Shown here: one piece after another, positions 15,531 to 22,756 of the stretch
Numbering within the stretch: the first letter of the stretch is position 1
How the letters are laid out: each line of letters opens with the position of its first letter
Source: Oscillospiraceae bacterium
GTDB lineage: Bacteria > Bacillota > Clostridia > Oscillospirales > Oscillospiraceae
Length of the DNA stretch: 32,262 bases
Direction: 5' to 3'
NCBI GenBank assembly: GCA_017516065.1
Contig: JAFWDQ010000007.1
Location: 1-32,262 of the forward strand
The notes under the pieces: generated by a model
Seen by the model: only the letters and a program-made list of their open reading frames with translations
Told to the model about the DNA's origin: nothing
Databases searched by the model: none
Translations under genes and position numbers: made by a program

Positions 15531-15762
15531 TTCTGAAATATCCCCTTTCGTAGTATCGGGCGGTGAGGACGGAGAGCTCCCGGGCCTCCCGGCGCATTGC
15601 CTCCAGCATCGCCAGACGGCGGGCCAGCACATGCCGGTTCCCGGGGTCCGGCGGCTGGGCCCGCAGGAGCTTGATCCGCTCTGCCAGCACCTGGGCCGTC
15701 TCCTGGTACATGGGTGCCAGCTCGGCAAGAGCAGGCCAGATGTTCGGGGTCTGTTTTTCCAT
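15511..15762 (-). CDS. Small helical protein of unknown function
   Basis: An 83-residue hydrophilic, Arg/Glu/Leu-rich protein predicted to be mostly helical (about 10-72), with no membrane segment, cysteine cluster or known motif. AGAGAGG lies 6 bases before the ATG on the minus strand. It is translated ahead of, and overlaps, the sigma-region-4-like gene, which suggests that the two act together. It diverges from the tRNA promoter at 15815-15843. I do not recognise the family. Confidence 0.7.
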   Translation of the reverse strand: MEKQTPNIWPALAELAPMYQETAQVLAERIKLLRAQPPDPGNRHVLARRLAMLEAMRREARELSVLTARYYERGYFRNAKYTV

Positions 15763-15814
15763 GGGATACCTCTCTGAACGATCAAAAATGTAGCGATATG
15801 CCGAGTTTTTTCTC

Positions 15815-15843
15815 TTGACAAAGCATGTGCGCTCTGTTATTAT
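15815..15843 (+). promoter_or_regulatory. Strong promoter for the two tRNA genes
   Basis: A perfect TTGACA (15815-15820), 17-base spacer and TATTAT (15838-15843). Transcription should start near 15850, 18 bases before tRNA-Thr. The same 100-base gap must hold the promoter of the divergent minus-strand pair. Confidence 0.88.
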
Positions 15844-15867
15844 ACTATTTGCGGCTGTGGACGGCGT

Positions 15868-15943
15868 GCTGGTGTAGCTCAGTTGGTAGAGCAGCTGATT
15901 TGTAATCAGCAGGTCGGGGGTTCGAGTCCGTCCACCAGCTCCA
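15868..15943 (+). tRNA. tRNA-Thr (anticodon TGT)
   Basis: Acceptor arms GCTGGTG (15868-15874) and CACCAGC (15933-15939) pair fully; the discriminator is T and CCA is encoded. The anticodon stem GCTGA/TCAGC encloses loop TTTGTAA with anticodon TGT (15901-15903), which reads ACA. The T arm contains GGTTCGAGTCC. Total 76 bases. Confidence 0.97.
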
Positions 15944-15954
15944 CAACTTCATAC

Positions 15955-16039
15955 GGAGGAGTTCCCGAGTGGCCAAAGGGGGCAGACTGTAAATCTGTTG
16001 TCAACGACTTCGGTGGTTCGAATCCACCCTCCTCCACCA
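15955..16039 (+). tRNA. tRNA-Tyr (anticodon GTA)
   Basis: An 85-base class II tRNA with a long variable arm. Acceptor GGAGGAG (15955-15961) pairs with CTCCTCC (16029-16035), discriminator A and encoded CCA. The anticodon loop CTGTAAA (15987-15993) carries GTA, which reads TAC/TAT. It lies 11 bases after tRNA-Thr and shares its promoter and terminator. Confidence 0.97.
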
Positions 16040-16074
16040 AAAACGCGACTGCCCTTTGGGCGGGCGCGTTTTTT
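16040..16074 (+). terminator. Terminator of the tRNA operon
   Basis: AAAACGCG/CGCGTTTT forms the outer stem and GCCC/GGGC (16051-16061) an inner one; six T end at 16074. It begins directly after the CCA of tRNA-Tyr. Confidence 0.88.
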
Positions 16075-16082
16075 GCTTTTTC

Positions 16083-16820
16083 CGCCTGCGGGCGGGGTGG
16101 GAACGTGCCTCCGGCGGCCTACTTTCTATTTCGCGATAGAAAGTAGGCAAAGAACGCGCCAGAAAACCCATGGTTTTCTGGACTTTCCTTCGGCAGGGGA
16201 CGACGGTGCGTTCTTCTATATCCGGCGCAGCAGGACAGGATTGTGTCAGCATCTGCGCCGCTGTCGCTGATGCCGTCCTTGCGGAGCACCTCTGCGCTGG
16301 AACAAGTACGCCTGCTGCGGCTCAGCTTTGCGGGGTGCACCTTGGAGGGCACGGACTGGCGGTCAGCCTCAACACCCAAACCGGAGCCCAACTTCAGCGG
16401 GTCCGGTTTGGAAAGGAGGCGCAATGGAGTGAGTTTGCTTTCGCGTTCACCCGGCCAAAAGCCCAGTGGAACGGGTTTTGGCCGGAAAGGAGGCACAGTG
16501 GAATGATCTCGCTTTCCCGCTTGCAGGGAAGCGAGGGATACGGAGCTTGTGCCGACGCAAGCAAATGATATGGAATTTGTGCCGACGTAGCGCGCCAGCG
16601 CGGGTGGGTTGCGCCGGACAGTTCAGGATTCTGCCGGCCAGCGTATTTGTGAGGCTGGTATTTTCCTGTCATAAGGGAGGGGATTCCACAAGGGGGACCC
16701 CTTGTCAAGGGGTCTCCCTTTGGCGCGTTCTTTGCCTACTTTCTGTCGCGCACAGAAAGTAGGTCCCCCGGAAGGGGCATTCCCTTTCACAAAATGGTTT
16801 TGCCGCCTGCGGGCGGGAGA
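16083..16820 (-). repeat. R5: complete, inverted and expanded copy of the dispersed hairpin element
   Basis: Read on the minus strand it has the same order as R4. Head hairpin CCTACTTTCTGT/ACAGAAAGTAGG lies near 16735-16765; the AAGGGG-type hairpin and the conserved GGAATCCCCTCCC segment at about 16675-16720; the core at about 16619-16640; CCAAACCGGA/TCCGGTTTGG at about 16377-16412; and tail hairpins at 16159-16181 and 16117-16148. The middle is expanded by extra stem-loops (about 16450-16540) and a repeated TTGTGCCGACG segment. No coding sequence. It is the longest copy, and inverted to R4. Confidence 0.8.
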
Positions 16821-16874
16821 CATGAAAAAAGGAAAAGCCCTCGGGGTGAGCCCTGGGTCTGCCCGCCTCATAAT

Positions 16875-16888
16875 AGAACAAACGTTCT
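16875..16888. promoter_or_regulatory. LexA (SOS-box)-like palindrome
   Basis: AGAACAAACGTTCT fits the Gram-positive LexA consensus GAAC-N4-GTTC. On the minus strand a TATTAT (complement of 16870-16875) directly abuts it, but I find no good -35 box there. The nearest + gene, parA, starts 217 bases away with its own promoter. No SOS gene is adjacent, so it may be orphan or accidental. Confidence 0.4.
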
Positions 16889-17031
16889 ACTAACGGGACA
16901 GGGAGATACTACCACGCCCCGCCTGGTTTGTCAAGGGGGAAAATCCGGCTGGTTTTGTCGCCTCTCAGGCGCCAGGCTGTGAAACGGAGGGAAAGCGCGG
17001 CAAAATGGTGCAAAAATATGCGGAGGAGTCA

Positions 17032-17059
17032 TTGAAAAGAAGTTTTCCTGTGTTATAAT
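17032..17059 (+). promoter_or_regulatory. Promoter for parA-parB-serS
   Basis: TTGAAA (17032-17037) and a perfect TATAAT (17054-17059) with a 16-base spacer and an extended -10 TG at 17051-17052. It lies 45 bases before the parA start. The stretch 16889-17031 between the LexA-like box and this promoter holds nothing I can identify. Confidence 0.8.
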
Positions 17060-17104
17060 AAAGAATAAGACTCTGCAAAAAATTTTTTGAAGGGGGGCTG
17101 CATC

Positions 17105-17887
17105 ATGGCGAAGACAGTAGCTGTCGTCAACCAGAAGGGCGGCGTGGGCAAAACCACCACGGCCGTCAACCTTACCGCGGCCCTCCACGAGATGGGCCGG
17201 CGGGTGCTGCTGGCCGATTTCGATCCCCAGGCCAACGCCACCTCCGGCATGGGGGTGGACAAGGTCGCCGCCTCGCCCACCGTCTACGACGTGCTGATCC
17301 GGGGCACGGCCTGCGAAAAGGCCGTGGTCCGCACCCCCTACGGCGACCTGCTGCCCGCCAACAAGAGTCTGGCCGGGGCCGGCGTGGAGATGATCGCCAT
17401 CGAGGGCCGGGAACACCTGCTGCGCAGCGCGCTGGCCACCGTTGCGGACAACTACGATTTCATTATAGTGGACAGCCCCCCCTCTCTGGAGCTGCTGACT
17501 CTCAACGTCCTGTGCGCCGCCGATTCCGTGCTGGTGCCCATGCAGTGCGAGTACTATGCCCTGGAGGGACTGTCCGATCTCATGAGCACCCTGCGGGTAG
17601 TGCGCCGGAGCCTGAATCCCGGCCTGGCCCTGGAGGGTGTGCTGCTGACCATGTACGACGGCAGGACCAACCTCACCATGCAGGTGGCGGCGGAGCTGAA
17701 ACGCTTCTTCCCCGGCCAGGTCTATGCCACACCCATCCCCCGGAACGTCCGGCTGTCGGAGGCCCCCAGCCACGGCAAGCCCGTGCTGGCCTATGACGGG
17801 ACCGCGCGGGGAGCGGAGGCCTATCGGGCGCTGGCCCGGGAGTTTCTGGAGAAGAACGGCGTCACGGCAAAGGAGATGGAGTCATGA
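17105..17887 (+). CDS. parA: Chromosome-partitioning ATPase ParA (Soj)
   Basis: A 260-residue ParA/Soj ATPase. Deviant Walker A KGGVGKTTT lies at 11-19, IVDSPPSLELLTLN is the Walker B/switch region, and FDPQANAT sits near 41-48. There is no N-terminal DNA-binding extension, as in chromosomal type Ib-like Soj proteins. It binds DNA non-specifically as an ATP dimer and, with ParB, moves or segregates the origin region and can influence DnaA. I choose the ATG at 17105, 5 bases after AGGGGGG; the in-frame TTG at 17087 is further upstream. The stop overlaps the parB ATG (ATGA). Confidence 0.94.
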   Translation: MAKTVAVVNQKGGVGKTTTAVNLTAALHEMGRRVLLADFDPQANATSGMGVDKVAASPTVYDVLIRGTACEKAVVRTPYGDLLPANKSLAGAGVEMIAIEGREHLLRSALATVADNYDFIIVDSPPSLELLTLNVLCAADSVLVPMQCEYYALEGLSDLMSTLRVVRRSLNPGLALEGVLLTMYDGRTNLTMQVAAELKRFFPGQVYATPIPRNVRLSEAPSHGKPVLAYDGTARGAEAYRALAREFLEKNGVTAKEMES

Positions 17888-18765
17888 CGGAACGCGGACT
17901 TGGCAGAGGCCTCAGCGCCCTGCTGGGCGACGATGTGCTGCGTACCACCGAGGAGAGCGTGCTGCAGCTGCCGCTGTCTCAGGTGGAGGCCGGCGTCTGC
18001 CAGCCACGGCGGAATTTTGACGACGAGGCCCTGGCGGAGCTGGCGGAGTCCATTCGCATCCACGGCATCCTGCAGCCGCTGCTGGTGCGGCGGCTGGCCT
18101 CCGGCTACTACCAGATCATCGCCGGAGAGCGCCGCTGGCGGGCCGCCCGGATCGCCGGACTGGACAAGGTCCCCGCCATCGTGGTGGAGGCCGACGACCA
18201 GCGGGGCATGGAGCTGGCGCTGATCGAAAATCTCCAGCGGCAGGACCTCAACCCCATGGAGGAGGCCCAGGGCTATCAGGTGCTGGCGGAGACCTACGGC
18301 ATGACCCAGGAGGCCATCGCCGGACAGGTGGGCAAGTCACGCCCCGCCGTGGCCAACGCCCTGCGGCTGCTGCAGCTGCCCCAGGAGGTCCGCCTGCTGG
18401 TGGAGGAGGGCTCCCTGTCCGGGGGCCACGCCCGGGCGCTGCTGGGACTACAGGACGCCAGACTGCTGACGGAGACCGCCAGACGCGCGGCGGCGGAGGG
18501 CCTGTCCGTCCGCCAGACGGAGCGGCTGGTCAAAAAGCTCCGGGAGGAGACCGCGAGAACGGAGCCGGTGAAGCACACCGACGAGGTGGACTATATGGCC
18601 GTTCTGGAGGCGGACCTCACCGCCGGGCTGGGCCGCAAGGTCCGGATCGTCAGCGGCAAGAAAAAGGGCCGGTTTGAACTGGAATACTACGGAGAAGAGG
18701 ACTTTGAGCGTCTGCTGGACGCCCTGCGGAGCCTGGGGTCCGGAGAAGGGAGCGTCCGCCGTTGA
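17884..18765 (+). CDS. parB: Chromosome-partitioning CTPase/DNA-binding protein ParB (Spo0J)
   Basis: A 293-residue ParB. An N-terminal GLGRGLSALLG peptide (5-15) for ParA stimulation is followed by the CTP-binding GERRW box (81-85), ENLQRQDLNP (115-124) and a helix-turn-helix at 141-160; the C-terminal dimer domain is about 235-285. At the positions that decide parS versus Noc-site reading in published ParB/Noc work, this protein has Arg153 and Gly181, the parS-type residues, with Ala159 and Gln164 at the two more variable places. It should load at the parS sites at 28.0-28.1 kb. It overlaps parA by 4 bases. Confidence 0.94.
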   Translation: MTERGLGRGLSALLGDDVLRTTEESVLQLPLSQVEAGVCQPRRNFDDEALAELAESIRIHGILQPLLVRRLASGYYQIIAGERRWRAARIAGLDKVPAIVVEADDQRGMELALIENLQRQDLNPMEEAQGYQVLAETYGMTQEAIAGQVGKSRPAVANALRLLQLPQEVRLLVEEGSLSGGHARALLGLQDARLLTETARRAAAEGLSVRQTERLVKKLREETARTEPVKHTDEVDYMAVLEADLTAGLGRKVRIVSGKKKGRFELEYYGEEDFERLLDALRSLGSGEGSVRR

Positions 18766-18935
18766 GACGCAGCAGAAAGACAAAGCTCATCACCTATTTC
18801 TTTGTGATGTTCATCGCCGTGGTCCTGCTGTTGCTGCTGTCCTACTGCATGGAGCTGGGCAGCACAACGCTGGACCACCCCGCCGCCGCGGCGGCGGCCA
18901 CCTATGAGAGGACTGAGGGGATCGATCATGCTTGA
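18762..18935 (+). CDS. 57-residue single-pass membrane protein between parB and serS
   Basis: An open frame begins at a TTG overlapping the parB stop (TTGA) and ends 8 bases inside serS. The product has a basic N-terminus (RRSRKTK), one strong hydrophobic segment at about residues 11-27 (Phe/Val/Leu-rich) and an alanine-rich tail. GGAGAAGGGAG precedes the start at a workable distance. Overlap with both neighbours fits a real, translationally coupled gene. No motif is recognised; a small inner-membrane protein is the most that can be said. Confidence 0.58.
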   Translation: MRRSRKTKLITYFFVMFIAVVLLLLLSYCMELGSTTLDHPAAAAAATYERTEGIDHA

Positions 18936-20235
18936 TATTAAGTTTGTACGGGAAAATCCCGAGCTTGTACGGGAGAATATCCGCAAAAAATTCCAGGACG
19001 CCAAGCTGCCGCTGGTAGACCGGGCCCTGGAGCTGGACGCCGCAAACAGAGCCGCCACCACAGAGGCCAGCACCCTCCGGGCCAACCGCAACACGCTGGC
19101 CAAGAAGGTGGGCATGCTCATGGGCAAGGCCAAAAAGGATCCGTCTCTGATGGCGGAGGCCGAGGCCGCCATGGAGGAATCCCGGGCCCAGGCGGACCGC
19201 CTGGCGGCCCTGGAGGAGCAGGAGGACCTGCTGCAGGGGCAGCTCCGGGAGGTCATGCTGCAGATCCCCAATATCATCGACCCCTCCGTGCCCATCGGAC
19301 CCGACGACAGCTGCAACGTGGAGGTGGAGCGGTTCGGCGAGCCTCTGGTGCCGGACTTTGAGATCCCCTACCACACGGATATCATGGAGTCCCTGGACGG
19401 CATCGACATGGACGCCGCCGGCCGGGTCTCCGGCAACGGCTTCTACTATCTCATGGGGGACGTGGCCCGGCTCCACTCCGCCGTGCTGGCCTACGCCCGG
19501 GACTTCATGATCGGCAAGGGCTTCACCTACTGCATCCCGCCCTTCATGATCCGGGGCAATGTGGTGGAGGGCGTTATGAGCCAGGGCGACATGGACGCCA
19601 TGATGTACAAGATCGAGGGGGAGGATCTTTACCTCATCGGCACCTCGGAGCACTCCATGATCGGCCGGTACATCGACCGGCTGCTGCCGGAATCCGCTCT
19701 GCCCCAGACCCTCACCAGCTATTCCCCCTGCTTCCGGAAGGAGAAGGGCGCCCACGGCATCGAGGAGCGGGGCATCTACCGCATCCATCAGTTCGAGAAG
19801 CAGGAGATGGTGGTCATCTGCCGTCCCGAGGACAGCATGGCCTGGTATGAGAAGATGTGGCGCTACAGCGTGGAGCTGTTCCGGAGCATGGACATCCCGG
19901 TGCGCCAGCTGGAGTGCTGCTCCGGCGATCTGGCGGACCTGAAGGTGAAGTCCTGCGACATCGAGGCCTGGAGCCCCCGGCAGCAGAAGTATTTTGAGGT
20001 CTGCTCCTGTTCCAATCTGGGCGACGCCCAGGCCCGTCGGCTGAAGATCCGCGTTCAGGGCGAGGACGGGAAAAAGTATTTGCCCCACACCCTGAACAAC
20101 ACCGTGGCGGCGCCGCCCCGGATGCTCATCGCCCTGCTGGAAAACAACCTGCAGGCCGACGGCTCCGTCCGCGTCCCTGCCATCCTGCGGTCCTATATGG
20201 GGGGCAGGGAACTGCTGGTCCCCCGCGCCAAATAA
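18928..20235 (+). CDS. serS: Seryl-tRNA synthetase
   Basis: A 435-residue class II synthetase that charges tRNA-Ser. Residues 1-105 are the long coiled-coil tRNA-binding arm, opening MLDIKFVRENPELVRENI. The catalytic domain has motif 2 FRKEKGAHG followed by GIYRIHQFEKQEM near 270-290 and motif 3 around PPRMLIALLENN close to the end. Motif 3 reads NNTVAAPPRM where many SerRS have a GTALA/RTL-type sequence, a modest departure. I choose the ATG at 18928, 7 bases after GAGGGG; an upstream ATG at 18904 would add eight residues and lacks a good site. It is probably co-transcribed with parAB. Confidence 0.95.
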   Translation: MLDIKFVRENPELVRENIRKKFQDAKLPLVDRALELDAANRAATTEASTLRANRNTLAKKVGMLMGKAKKDPSLMAEAEAAMEESRAQADRLAALEEQEDLLQGQLREVMLQIPNIIDPSVPIGPDDSCNVEVERFGEPLVPDFEIPYHTDIMESLDGIDMDAAGRVSGNGFYYLMGDVARLHSAVLAYARDFMIGKGFTYCIPPFMIRGNVVEGVMSQGDMDAMMYKIEGEDLYLIGTSEHSMIGRYIDRLLPESALPQTLTSYSPCFRKEKGAHGIEERGIYRIHQFEKQEMVVICRPEDSMAWYEKMWRYSVELFRSMDIPVRQLECCSGDLADLKVKSCDIEAWSPRQQKYFEVCSCSNLGDAQARRLKIRVQGEDGKKYLPHTLNNTVAAPPRMLIALLENNLQADGSVRVPAILRSYMGGRELLVPRAK

Positions 20236-20312
20236 GGCCCCTGTCGCCGCGCTTTGCGGCGTAACATAGGCGAAGATATGTCATTTTCATTCTTGAAAAG
20301 GAGGCATTCCTC

Positions 20313-20792
20313 ATGGCAGAAGAAGAGAAGAAAGAGAAAAAAGGCCTGATCAAGGAGTTTAAGGAGTTTATCAGCCGGGGCAACGTCCTCGACATGGCCG
20401 TCGGCGTGATCATCGCCACAGCCTTCGGCAAGATCACCACCTCCCTGGTCAACGACGTCATCATGCCGGCCATCGGTCTGCTCTGCGGCGGCAGAGACCT
20501 GACGGATATCCTCAACTGGGTCATCGTTCCCGCCACCCTGGACGAGGCGGGCGAGGTCGTCGACGCAGGCGTTACCCTCGGGTTCGGCACCTTTATCGGC
20601 ACCATCATCGACTTCATTCTGGTGGCGCTGGTGGTGTTCCTGATCGTCAAGGCCTTCAACAAGGCCCGCGAAGCCGCCGAGAAGAGAAAGAAGCAGGAGG
20701 AGGCCGTCGAGGAAGAGCCTGCCGGACCGACCTCCGAGGAGCTCCTCACCGAGATCCGCGACCTGCTTGCCAAGCAGAACAAGGGTGAATAA
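20313..20792 (+). CDS. mscL: Large-conductance mechanosensitive channel
   Basis: A 159-residue MscL that opens under membrane tension to release solutes on osmotic downshock. The N-terminal amphipathic region (residues 1-25) is charged (EEEKKEKK), TM1 starts [21 protein letters not shown] with the family's conserved RGN and AVGVIIG-like segment, and TM2 (about 92-116) is [22 protein letters not shown]. The cytoplasmic helix is longer and more acidic than usual. AAAAGGAGG precedes the ATG. The 77-base gap after serS has a CGCCGC/GCGGCG stem-loop (20246-20262) but no run of T. Confidence 0.95.
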   Translation: MAEEEKKEKKGLIKEFKEFISRGNVLDMAVGVIIATAFGKITTSLVNDVIMPAIGLLCGGRDLTDILNWVIVPATLDEAGEVVDAGVTLGFGTFIGTIIDFILVALVVFLIVKAFNKAREAAEKRKKQEEAVEEEPAGPTSEELLTEIRDLLAKQNKGE

Positions 20793-21060
20793 GCGAATCC
20801 TGGCGTGGATCGGACTGGCCTATATGGCCATCATCCTGTTTCTGACGTTTTATAATCTGTTCTCAGGCCGACTGATCACGGGGATCCCCACCCTGATGCT
20901 GATCCCCGCCATTGTCGGCCTGGGTGTCATGTCCGTCTGGCGGTCCCGGCAATCCGGCCGGGGCCGCGGAGGCATGTGGGGCATTCTGGCGGTCTGCGCC
21001 GTTGCCGTGATCCTGTGCCTGTACGTGGGCATCCCGGATCTGCTGAACAATTTCCGCTGA
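20785..21060 (+). CDS. Small membrane protein of unknown function
   Basis: A 91-residue protein starting at a GTG that lies inside the last codons of mscL (8-base overlap). It has three hydrophobic segments (about 6-24, 28-47 and 64-82) and a basic glycine-rich loop ([11 protein letters not shown]). The upstream site (AAGG) is poor, so translation probably depends on mscL. The stop is 9 bases before the rsmG ATG. I do not recognise the family; a tie to MscL is suggested only by position. Confidence 0.75.
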   Translation: MNKRILAWIGLAYMAIILFLTFYNLFSGRLITGIPTLMLIPAIVGLGVMSVWRSRQSGRGRGGMWGILAVCAVAVILCLYVGIPDLLNNFR

Positions 21061-21069
21061 GGTGACGCC

Positions 21070-21780
21070 ATGGAATCCATCCTGAAGACAGGGCTGGCCG
21101 CCATGGAGATCCCGGCGGAGGCCCGACAGATCGACCTGCTGGCTCGCTACGGCCGGACGGTCCTGGAGCGCAATCAGGTGATGAACCTCACGGCCGTTCG
21201 GGAGCCAGAGGCCTTTGCCCGGCGGAATATCCTCGACTCCGCCGCCCTGCTGCGGTGCTTTGAGCCAGGGGCCGGGACTCTCATCGACGTGGGCACCGGC
21301 GCGGGGTTTCCCGGCATGGTGCTGAAGATCCTCCGGCCCGATCTGCGGCTGACCCTGCTGGACGCCACGGGGAAAAAGGTGGCGTTCCTCCGGGAGACCG
21401 CCGCCGCCCTGGGTCTTCACGACGTGCGGTGCGTCCAGGGCCGGGGCGAGGAGCTGGGCCGTGACCCGGCGTTTCGGGAACAGTTCGACTTTGCCGCCGC
21501 CCGGGCCGTGGCGGCCATGGCACTGCTGGCGGAGCTGACGCTGCCCTTCCTTCGGGTGGGGGGCCAGCTCCTGGCCATGAAGGCCGAGGACTGTGAGGCG
21601 GAGACCGCCGCCGCACTGCCGCTGCTGCGAAAGCTGGGGGGCGAGCCGCTGCCTGCCTTCACCTATACCCTGCCGGAGGACGACGCGGTCCGCCGGGTGA
21701 TCCGTGCGGAAAAACGTGCTCCAACACCGGCGCTCTATCCCCGGACCTGGGCAAAAATGAAGAAGGAAGCCCAGGGATAG
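21070..21780 (+). CDS. rsmG: 16S rRNA (guanine-527-N7) methyltransferase
   Basis: A 236-residue GidB/RsmG protein. NLTAVRE (39-45) and LDSAALL (55-61) are family signatures; the SAM loop DVGTGAGFPG lies at 73-82 and AARAVAAM near 143-150. It methylates G527 of 16S rRNA; loss gives low-level streptomycin resistance in several bacteria. In many Firmicutes rsmG lies next to noc close to the origin; here noc is 8 kb further on, with minD, hemZ and other genes between. GAGGTGA precedes the ATG. A terminator follows. Confidence 0.93.
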   Translation: MESILKTGLAAMEIPAEARQIDLLARYGRTVLERNQVMNLTAVREPEAFARRNILDSAALLRCFEPGAGTLIDVGTGAGFPGMVLKILRPDLRLTLLDATGKKVAFLRETAAALGLHDVRCVQGRGEELGRDPAFREQFDFAAARAVAAMALLAELTLPFLRVGGQLLAMKAEDCEAETAAALPLLRKLGGEPLPAFTYTLPEDDAVRRVIRAEKRAPTPALYPRTWAKMKKEAQG

Positions 21781-21835
21781 CCTGTAAAAATACCGCCCGC
21801 CGCCCCTCTCCGGGGGCCGTCGGACCGCCCCCACA

Positions 21836-21867
21836 GCCCCATTCGGGCGCTGCGGGGCGTTTTTTTG
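21836..21867 (+). terminator. Terminator downstream of rsmG
   Basis: GCCCC (21836-21840) pairs with GGGGC (21854-21858), with alternative inner pairing in the loop, followed by G and seven T. The preceding 50 bases are GC-rich and could add pairing. Confidence 0.65.
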
Positions 21868-21931
21868 GGCTGTTTTGGGCGTTTTTGGCGAAAAAACTTG
21901 TGTTTACAACTAATCTGCACAAAGATTTCTA

Positions 21932-21960
21932 TTGATTTATGCCATTTCTTGTGGTATACT
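21932..21960 (+). promoter_or_regulatory. Promoter for the minD-like gene
   Basis: TTGATT (21932-21937) and TATACT (21955-21960) with a 17-base spacer in an AT-rich stretch, 24 bases before the ATG at 21984. Confidence 0.78.
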
Positions 21961-21983
21961 TACATACTGAAGGCGGGTGCGGT

Positions 21984-22733
21984 ATGAGAAACGGAACGGT
22001 GATCGCGGTGACCTCCGGCAAGGGGGGAACCGGCAAAACCTCGGTGACGGCAGGCGTCGGTACGGCCCTGTCCATGGTGGGCCGGACCGTGCTCTGTATC
22101 GACGCGGATCTGTCCCTGCGGAATCTGGATCTCTGTCTGGGGCTCTCCGACCGCGTGGTGCTGGACCTGTCCGATGTGCTGGCCGGCTCCTGTACCGTGG
22201 AGCAGGCCGTGGTTCCCCATCCCGACCGGCCCGGCCTGAACCTGCTGGCGGCCCCCTACCGTATGTCCACGGCGGAGCTGGAGAGGGACGCCCTGTCGGA
22301 CCTGCTCCGGGAGGCCAGGACCCGATATGACTTCATTTTGATCGACAGCCCCGCAGGACTGGATATCGGCTTCTATGTAGCCGCGGCGTCCGCCGACGGG
22401 GCCATCGTCGTGGCTACCCCCACCGCCGCCAGTCTCCGGGACGCCCAGCGCGTGGCCCAGGAGCTGCGGGCTATGGACAAGGCATCTGTCTTCCTTGTCG
22501 TCAATCAGATCCGGCGCCGGCTTCTGCGGCGGATGTCTCTGACCGTGGACGACGCCATGGACGCAACGGGACTGCCCCTGCTGGGGCTGATCCCCGAGGA
22601 CGCCGATGTTCCCCTGTATAACCACCAGGGGCGGCTGATCACGGCTCCCCGCCGCCGGGGCGCCGGCGCCGCCTATCAGCATATTGCACGTCGTCTGACC
22701 GGAGAACAGACCGGGCTGCCGCGCCGGCTATAA
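21984..22733 (+). CDS. minD: MinD-like ParA-superfamily ATPase
   Basis: A 249-residue MinD/ParA-type ATPase. Deviant Walker A GKGGTGKTS is at 12-20, CIDADLSLRNLDL follows as in MinD, and FILIDSPAGLD is Walker B. MinD recruits the division inhibitor MinC to the membrane. The C-terminus (HIARRLTGEQTGLPRRL) is basic and could form a short amphipathic helix, but it is not the textbook MinD membrane-targeting sequence. No minC or minE lies in the window, so a FlhG-like or other MinD-family role remains possible. The ATG at 21984 is preceded by an AGGCGGG site. mgsA-like and min genes also neighbour each other in some clostridia, as I recall. Confidence 0.8.
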   Translation: MRNGTVIAVTSGKGGTGKTSVTAGVGTALSMVGRTVLCIDADLSLRNLDLCLGLSDRVVLDLSDVLAGSCTVEQAVVPHPDRPGLNLLAAPYRMSTAELERDALSDLLREARTRYDFILIDSPAGLDIGFYVAAASADGAIVVATPTAASLRDAQRVAQELRAMDKASVFLVVNQIRRRLLRRMSLTVDDAMDATGLPLLGLIPEDADVPLYNHQGRLITAPRRRGAGAAYQHIARRLTGEQTGLPRRL

Positions 22734-22756
22734 CGCCGCCTGAAAGGATGATTTCC

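Noticed and set aside
15219..15821. 200-residue version of the sigma-like protein
   Set aside because: Its first 97 residues are an out-of-frame reading of the 83-residue gene; the ATG at 15530 has a proper ribosome binding site.
14519..16820. CRISPR array
   Set aside because: The repeated units are hairpins at irregular distances in both orientations, with no regular repeat-spacer pattern and no cas genes.
7804..16820. Insertion sequences encoding a transposase
   Set aside because: No transposase-like protein or typical terminal repeats with target duplications were seen in any copy.
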